From: Alphaproteobacteria bacterium
GTDB lineage: Bacteria > Pseudomonadota > Alphaproteobacteria > GCA-2731375
DNA: 18,934 nucleotides
Direction: 5' to 3'
Assembly (NCBI GenBank): GCA_030746295.1
Contig: JASLMY010000080.1
Span: forward strand, 1-18,934
Positions 14,741-18,934 of this stretch are shown here, in pieces; position 1 is the first letter of the stretch, and every line of letters begins with the position of its first letter. A program made the translations under genes and the position numbers. The notes below the pieces were generated by a model that had not been told where the DNA came from, ran no database searches, and saw only the letters and a program-made list of their open reading frames with translations.

Positions 14741-15802
14741 CTAGCGCAGCACCGCCGCGTCCTCGGCCGCGATCTCGGCTTCCGCCTTGGCGATCGATTC
14801 CTCGAGCGCCTTCAGCCACTCGTCGCCGTACTTGTCTGTGAACCACTTCTTCAGCGGCTTCACCTTCTCGACGAACTGAGCCTTTTCCGCCGCGGTCGGC
14901 ACGTAGACCTTGCCGCCGCGCTTCTTGAAGTCCTCGTAGGCCGCGAGCTGGGTGTACTTCGGATCGTTGTTGGCCACCGTCGTCATGTGATGAAAACCGT
15001 CCACCACGACCTTCTGAAGGTCCGCGGGCAGCTTCTTCAGGGATTCGTCGTTCATCCACCAGAAGAGGAACATGTAGGCGTGGTGGTCCAGTGTGACGAA
15101 GCGCAGGAAATCGTGGAACTTCATGTTGACGATGTCGGTGATCCCGTTCTTGTTGCCGACCACGACGCCGGTGGCGAGCGAGGTGTAGAGTTCCGTCCAC
15201 GGAATTGGCGTCGGACTGCCGCCCAGAAGCTTGACCATCTCGACCTGCAGCTCGGATTCGATGGTGCGCATCTTGACGCCCGCGAGGTCGGCTGGGCTTC
15301 GGATCTGCTTCTTGGTGGTGAAGAAGTCTCGCCAACCGCCGGTATTGTTGAGCCCCATTAGGCGCAACGTGCCGGTCTTTTTCAGCATCGCGGCGCGCAC
15401 CTTCTCCATGAAGGGGCTGCGCATGACTTTTTCCGCCACCCGGTCGTTGGGGAACATGTAGGGCAGGTCGGTCACCTGCAGCTCGGGCAGGATGTTGGCC
15501 GCACCGCCGACCGTCGTACCGGTGATCTCGACGGTGCCGATCTGCACCGCTTCCAGGCACTGGCGGAAGTTGCCGCAAAGTGTGCCGCCGGGATAGATCT
15601 CGACCGAGATCCGGCCGTTGGTCTGGGCCTCGACGAAGTCTTTGAAGACGAGGGCGCCCTTGTGGTCCTCGTCCTCGGTCGAGGCGATGTGACCGATCTT
15701 GATCGTGTACTCGGCCGCATCGGCGGCGAAGGCGATGCCGGCCGCCGCCAGCGAGGCGACCCCCAAGCGCAACAACCGTGAATAAGCTTTCACTGTCCTC
15801 AT
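14741..15802 (-). CDS. dctP: TRAP transporter substrate-binding protein (DctP family)
   Basis: A 353-residue periplasmic binding protein. Residues 1 to about 29 are a signal peptide (VKAYSRLLRLGVASLAAAGIAFA), cleaved near ADA-AEY. The mature protein starts YTIKIGHIAS, then VEIYPGGTLCG, the hinge block and ADLAGVKMRTIES. R179 in that block is the family's conserved arginine that pairs with the substrate carboxylate. GSPTPIPWTELYTSLATGVV is the classic TRAP signature. The ligand is therefore probably an organic acid, identity unknown. ATG 15802 has GGGAGGAGAGG upstream; the frame extends to 16078 but that part overlaps dctM. It is the last gene of dctQ-dctM-dctP, 74 bases after dctM, with its own leader and an intrinsic terminator behind it. 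Confidence 0.95.
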   Translation of the reverse strand: MRTVKAYSRLLRLGVASLAAAGIAFAADAAEYTIKIGHIASTEDEDHKGALVFKDFVEAQTNGRISVEIYPGGTLCGNFRQCLEAVQIGTVEITGTTVGGAANILPELQVTDLPYMFPNDRVAEKVMRSPFMEKVRAAMLKKTGTLRLMGLNNTGGWRDFFTTKKQIRSPADLAGVKMRTIESELQVEMVKLLGGSPTPIPWTELYTSLATGVVVGNKNGITDIVNMKFHDFLRFVTLDHHAYMFLFWWMNDESLKKLPADLQKVVVDGFHHMTTVANNDPKYTQLAAYEDFKKRGGKVYVPTAAEKAQFVEKVKPLKKWFTDKYGDEWLKALEESIAKAEAEIAAEDAAVLR

Positions 15803-15827
15803 CCTCTCCTCCCTAGGATTGTGTTCA

Positions 15828-15863
15828 GACCGCAATTGATATGCAGGAATTGGAAATGCGGTC
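15828..15863 (-). other. Inverted repeat in the dctM-dctP gap
   Basis: GACCGCA (15828-15834) and TGCGGTC (15857-15863) are perfect 7-bp arms around 22 bases, within the only sizeable gap of the TRAP operon. A stem here could protect the dctP message or cut read-through from dctM, letting the binding protein be made in excess. A short-range operator is the alternative. Confidence 0.4.
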
Positions 15864-15876
15864 ATCTTCCATTTCC

Positions 15877-17163
15877 CTAATAGAAGCCCAAGAGCTTCGG
15901 CACCGTCATCGAGACGGCTGGCACGTAGGTGATCAGGAAGATGACGCCGATCTCGATGGCGAGGAACGGCAACATCTCCAGCGCGATAACCTCGACCCTG
16001 AGCCGCGTCAGGCTGGAGGCGACGAACAGGATCAACCCCATCGGCGGCGTTGCCAGGCCCACGGTCAGGTTGACGCACATAATGATGGCGAAATGTAGCG
16101 GGTGCACGCCCAGCTGCACCATCGTCGGAGCCAGGATGGGACCCAGGATCAGGATCGCCGGTCCGGCATCCAGAAACATGCCGACGAGAAGCAGCAGCAC
16201 GTTGACCAGGAATAGCAGCAAATAGGGGTTCTCGCTGATCGAGAACAACAGTGTCGATAGCTTGATCGGCACCTGCGACAGCGTCACGATCCAGGCGAAG
16301 GCGGTCGCGGTGCCGACCACCAGCAAGATCGCGCCCGCCGAGACCGCCGAATGCAGGAAGATCTTCGGCAACTCGTTCGGCTTTAAGGACCTCAGCACGA
16401 AGACGCTCAGGACCAGGGCATAGAAGGCGGCAACCGAGGCCGCCTCGGTCGGCGTGAAGACGCCGCCGATGATGCCGCCGAGGATGATTACGGGCGTCAT
16501 CAGCGGCAGGGCCGCGCTGCGGGCCGATCGCGCCACCTCGCCGAGCGGCGCGCGGCGCTCCGTCTTGGGGTAGTTGCGCCGCTTGGAGATCACCGCCGTC
16601 ACCCCCATCAGCGCGAAGCCGACCAAGAGGCCCGGGATCAGGCCGGCGGCGAACAGGCCGGCGACCGAGACGTTCATCATGAAGGCGTAGACCACCATGA
16701 TGATGCTGGGCGGTATGATCGGGCCGACCACAGAGGAGGCCGCCGTCACCGCGGCGGCGAATTTGCGGCTGTAGCCGTCGCGCTCCATCGCCGGGATCAT
16801 GATCGAGCCGACGCCCGAGGTGTCGGCCACGGCCGAGCCGCTGATCCCGGCGAACAGCATCGAGGTCACGATGTTGACGTGCGCCAGGCCGCCTCTCAGA
16901 TGCCCGACCAACGAATTGGCGAAGTTGACCAGGCTCATGGTGATGCCGCTGCGGTTCATCAGCTCACCGGCCAGGATGAAGAAGGGGATCGCCAGCAGGG
17001 GAAACTGGTTGATGCCGGCGAAGGTCCTTTGCACGATCATCTTCAGGAAGATCAGCTTCTCGGCTAGGACGAAGCCGACCAGCGGTGCTAGCCCGAGGGC
17101 GAAGACGATCGGCACGCCGAGCGCCATGACGAACAGAAAGACCCAAAAGAACACGAGACTCAT
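15877..17163 (-). CDS. dctM: TRAP transporter large permease (DctM family)
   Basis: A 428-residue membrane protein with about twelve hydrophobic segments and no signal peptide. It shows the DctM hallmarks: FALGLAPLVGF near the start, the FFILAGELMNRSGI block, ASSVVGPIIPPSIIMVVYAF in the middle, and LGVHPLHFAIIMCVNLTVGLATPPMG near the end. It forms the sodium-driven translocation channel with DctQ and takes ligand from DctP. Its length is normal for the family. GGAG lies eight bases before the ATG; 21 bases separate it from dctQ. Confidence 0.96.
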   Translation of the reverse strand: MSLVFFWVFLFVMALGVPIVFALGLAPLVGFVLAEKLIFLKMIVQRTFAGINQFPLLAIPFFILAGELMNRSGITMSLVNFANSLVGHLRGGLAHVNIVTSMLFAGISGSAVADTSGVGSIMIPAMERDGYSRKFAAAVTAASSVVGPIIPPSIIMVVYAFMMNVSVAGLFAAGLIPGLLVGFALMGVTAVISKRRNYPKTERRAPLGEVARSARSAALPLMTPVIILGGIIGGVFTPTEAASVAAFYALVLSVFVLRSLKPNELPKIFLHSAVSAGAILLVVGTATAFAWIVTLSQVPIKLSTLLFSISENPYLLLFLVNVLLLLVGMFLDAGPAILILGPILAPTMVQLGVHPLHFAIIMCVNLTVGLATPPMGLILFVASSLTRLRVEVIALEMLPFLAIEIGVIFLITYVPAVSMTVPKLLGFY

Positions 17164-17184
17164 GGCTTCACTCCGCGCCCCCGC

Positions 17185-17733
17185 CTATTCCATCATCGGA
17201 TAGTCGGCCGTGCGCTCCTTGACCCGGGAGGGATCGAACACGCCCTTGATCGCGCCCAGCATGTATTCGAGTGCCACGAAGGCCGTCGCGGCGCAGCCGA
17301 TGGGCATCGCCACGTAGACGTAGAGGATCGACAGATCGACTGTCGAATGACGCTGGATACGAGCGTTCCAGGTGAGGAACAGACCCTCGTCGACGAAGAC
17401 GACCATGAGGCAGATGACGAGCAGGAAGATGACCGCCTGCAGCGCCTGGCGCAGGCGGCCCTTGATATAGCTGGAGAGCGCCTCGATGGCGACGTGCGAG
17501 CCCCAACTGAGTCCGACCGGCGCCGCCAGGAAGGTCATCCAGACCATGAAGAACTTGGCGATTTCTTCCGACCAGGGCAGGGCGTCGTTCAGGACGTAAC
17601 GGAAGAAGACACCAGCGACCACGATGCCGGTCATGACCACCAGGATGGCGATCAACAGCCATCGGAACAATCCGAGCGTCGCCCAGTTGAAGCGGCCGGC
17701 GAGCCATTCCAGCCTCTCGAAGAGGTCGGCCAT
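17185..17733 (-). CDS. dctQ: TRAP transporter small permease (DctQ family)
   Basis: A 182-residue membrane protein with four hydrophobic segments (about 20-42, 60-80, 95-115, 138-160). RYVLNDALPWSEEIAKFFMVWMTFLAAP is the DctQ signature. It is the first gene of the TRAP operon and pairs with DctM in the inner membrane. The gene order Q-M-P differs from the more common P-Q-M. The leader lies in a 280-base divergent region shared with the Gfo/Idh gene, where a candidate promoter and two stem structures were seen. Confidence 0.94.
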   Translation of the reverse strand: MADLFERLEWLAGRFNWATLGLFRWLLIAILVVMTGIVVAGVFFRYVLNDALPWSEEIAKFFMVWMTFLAAPVGLSWGSHVAIEALSSYIKGRLRQALQAVIFLLVICLMVVFVDEGLFLTWNARIQRHSTVDLSILYVYVAMPIGCAATAFVALEYMLGAIKGVFDPSRVKERTADYPMME

Positions 17734-17829
17734 CAGCCGCCCCTACGCCGGCCTCGGCCGCCGCTCCCGCCCTTGGGCGCGCCCATTCGGGTCCCCTCTC
17801 GCTGGCATCGCCTACAACTACATTCTCTC

Positions 17830-17860
17830 AGTCTAGCCGTTCGTCGGGGCCGACTGTCAA
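17830..17860 (-). promoter_or_regulatory. Candidate promoter and operator of the TRAP operon
   Basis: On the minus strand TTGACA (17860-17855) is a perfect -35 box and TAGACT (17835-17830) a fair -10, with a long 19-base spacer. The spacer holds the palindrome GTCGG-GG-CCGAC (17843-17854), well placed for a repressor that blocks polymerase. About 90 bases of leader would precede dctQ at 17733. Confidence 0.4.
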
Positions 17861-17933
17861 GCGAGCGGCGATCACCCTGGACAACAGGTGCCAAAGCTAT
17901 CGGGGCATTTTCGCTGCAACGAGAGCGGCTGTC

Positions 17934-17962
17934 GCCGTCGGTGGGGCGTTGCCCCCGACGGC
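17934..17962. other. Strong GC-rich hairpin upstream of the Gfo/Idh gene
   Basis: GCCGTCG (17934-17940) pairs with CGACGGC (17956-17962); GGGGC (17943-17947) pairs with GCCCC (17951-17955), with a 2-base bulge and loop GTT. It ends 51 bases before the ATG at 18014. No T-run follows. It could be a leader structure or a regulator site in the divergent region. A weak plus-strand promoter (TTGCCC, then TATCGT) overlaps it. Confidence 0.4.
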
Positions 17963-18013
17963 GCGCGGCGGCTATCGTCCGCCTATCACCGGACGGGAGG
18001 GGAAGGGTCGAAA

Positions 18014-18934
18014 ATGCGCATGGGCTTGATCGGCTACGGCGCCTGGGGTCGCCTGCACGCCCAGGCGATCGCCGCCGCCGAGGGCGCGGAGCTGACTGCC
18101 ATTTGTTGCCAGAAGCCGGAATCCGCCGAGGAGGCTGCCGCGGCGCACTCGGAGGCGACGATCTATCGCGACTGGCGCGAGCTCGTCATCGCCGACCTCG
18201 ACGCTGTCGACATCGTGGTGCCGAACGACCTGCACGCCGAGATCGGCGTCGCCGCCCTAGAGGCCGGCAAGGACGCGCTGATCGAGAAGCCGATGGCGAC
18301 CACGGTCGAGGATTGCGACCGGCTGATCGCGGCGGCGCGAGACAACGGCCGCGTCCTCAGCGTCGGCCACGAGCTGCGCCTGTCGACGCAGTGGGGCGAG
18401 GTCAAGGCGATCCTCGATCGGGGCGAGATCGGCCGGCCGCGCTACGCCAGCTTCAGCCTCTTCCGCTTTCCCTTCCGCACCGGCGTCGACGGCTGGCGCT
18501 ACGCGCCCGGGCAGGTCGGCTCATGGCTGCTGGAGGAGCCGGTGCATTTCTTCGACCTCATGACTTGGTACTTCGAGGCATGGGGCGAGCCGGAGGCGGT
18601 GCGGGCGATCGCCAACGCCCGCCCCGAGCACCAGGGCCTCTACCAGAACCTCTCCGTCTGGCTGCGTTTCCCGGACGATCTTTACGCCACCGTGACACAG
18701 AGCCTCGGCGGCTTCGAGAACCACTTCGTGCTCGAGATAGCGGGCAGCGGCGGCAGCCTGCGCACCTGGTGGTCAGGCGTCATGGACCGGACTTACGAGC
18801 CCAGCTTCGAGCTCAAGGTGAAGCGTAAGGGCGCGGAAGCGCCCGAGACCGTAGCACTCGGCCAGTCCGGCGAGGTTTTCGAGTTGGAGGAGCAGCTTCG
18901 CCTGACGGTCGACGCCTTCAAGAACCGGAAGCCG
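18014..18934 (+). CDS. Gfo/Idh/MocA-family NAD(P)-dependent oxidoreductase (3' end outside the window)
   Basis: 307 codons are visible before the window ends, still open. The Rossmann motif LIGYGAWGRLHAQAI (5-19) binds the cofactor. DIVVPNDLHAEIGVAALEAGKD then L-I-E91-K92-P93 is the family's EKP motif, whose Lys is catalytic. The second domain contains VGSWLLEEPVHFFDLMTWY with H178 at the usual acid/base site. The family oxidises or reduces sugars, inositols and related polyols, using NAD(P). GGAAGGG sits six to seven bases before the ATG. It is divergent from the TRAP operon, which may import its substrate or a related acid; this link is inference from position only. The missing part would be the last few dozen residues. 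Confidence 0.9.
   Translation, partial: MRMGLIGYGAWGRLHAQAIAAAEGAELTAICCQKPESAEEAAAAHSEATIYRDWRELVIADLDAVDIVVPNDLHAEIGVAALEAGKDALIEKPMATTVEDCDRLIAAARDNGRVLSVGHELRLSTQWGEVKAILDRGEIGRPRYASFSLFRFPFRTGVDGWRYAPGQVGSWLLEEPVHFFDLMTWYFEAWGEPEAVRAIANARPEHQGLYQNLSVWLRFPDDLYATVTQSLGGFENHFVLEIAGSGGSLRTWWSGVMDRTYEPSFELKVKRKGAEAPETVALGQSGEVFELEEQLRLTVDAFKNRKP

Noticed and set aside
15803..16078. 92-residue N-terminal extension of DctP
   Set aside because: Overlaps dctM and would bury the signal peptide, which starts cleanly at 15802 behind a strong ribosome site.
17347..18828. 493-codon plus-strand frame crossing dctQ and the Gfo/Idh gene
   Set aside because: It runs across two well-supported genes in the wrong frame and shows no domain.

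Overview
This is a gene-dense, strongly GC-rich stretch with G or C at most third codon positions and Shine-Dalgarno leaders of the AGGAGG type. The mix of TRAP carboxylate transporter, GMC oxidoreductase, GFA protein, DUF302 protein and GST paralogue is typical of a heterotrophic alphaproteobacterium, probably of the Rhodospirillales type. That placement is an inference from gene content and codon style, not from a marker gene. No rRNA, tRNA, CRISPR array or replication origin was seen.

Layout. (1) 1-75 looks like the inner edge of an IS21-type insertion sequence (two near-identical repeats 47 bp apart, terminal ...TTACA) that cuts the 3' end off a small conserved gene on the minus strand (76-369). 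(2) 505-2577, plus strand: a PhyH-type Fe(II)/2-oxoglutarate dioxygenase, a tiny membrane protein and a GST-like protein. They are followed by an exported DUF302 protein (2710-3237) that ends in a perfect hairpin containing its stop codon. (3) 3278-7054, minus strand: a compact three-gene export operon made of an HlyD/EmrA-type adaptor, an MFS permease with an extra C-terminal helix, and a multi-spanning protein resembling the ANK branch of the MOP flippase superfamily. (4) 7355-9887, plus strand: a D-aminoacylase-like amidohydrolase and a short-chain dehydrogenase homologue lacking the catalytic Tyr and Lys. (5) 9963-13222, minus strand: a duplicated dimeric alpha-beta barrel protein, a GMC flavoprotein with a TTG start, and a SAM methyltransferase. 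(6) 13323-14676, plus strand: a haloacetate-dehalogenase-type hydrolase and a GFA zinc protein. (7) 14741-17733, minus strand: a TRAP transporter in the order dctQ-dctM-dctP, ending in a textbook intrinsic terminator. (8) 18014-18934, plus strand: a Gfo/Idh/MocA oxidoreductase running off the window.

The genes read as a catabolic and transport accessory region: uptake of an organic acid (TRAP), oxidation (GMC, Gfo/Idh, PhyH), hydrolysis (dehalogenase, amidohydrolase), detoxification (GST, GFA) and export (HlyD-MFS-ANK-like). No common substrate can be read from the sequence. The parts most likely to be new are the HlyD/MFS/ANK-like export operon, the catalytically altered SDR, and a large inverted-repeat structure (7189-7243) in the control region between the export operon and the amidohydrolase.
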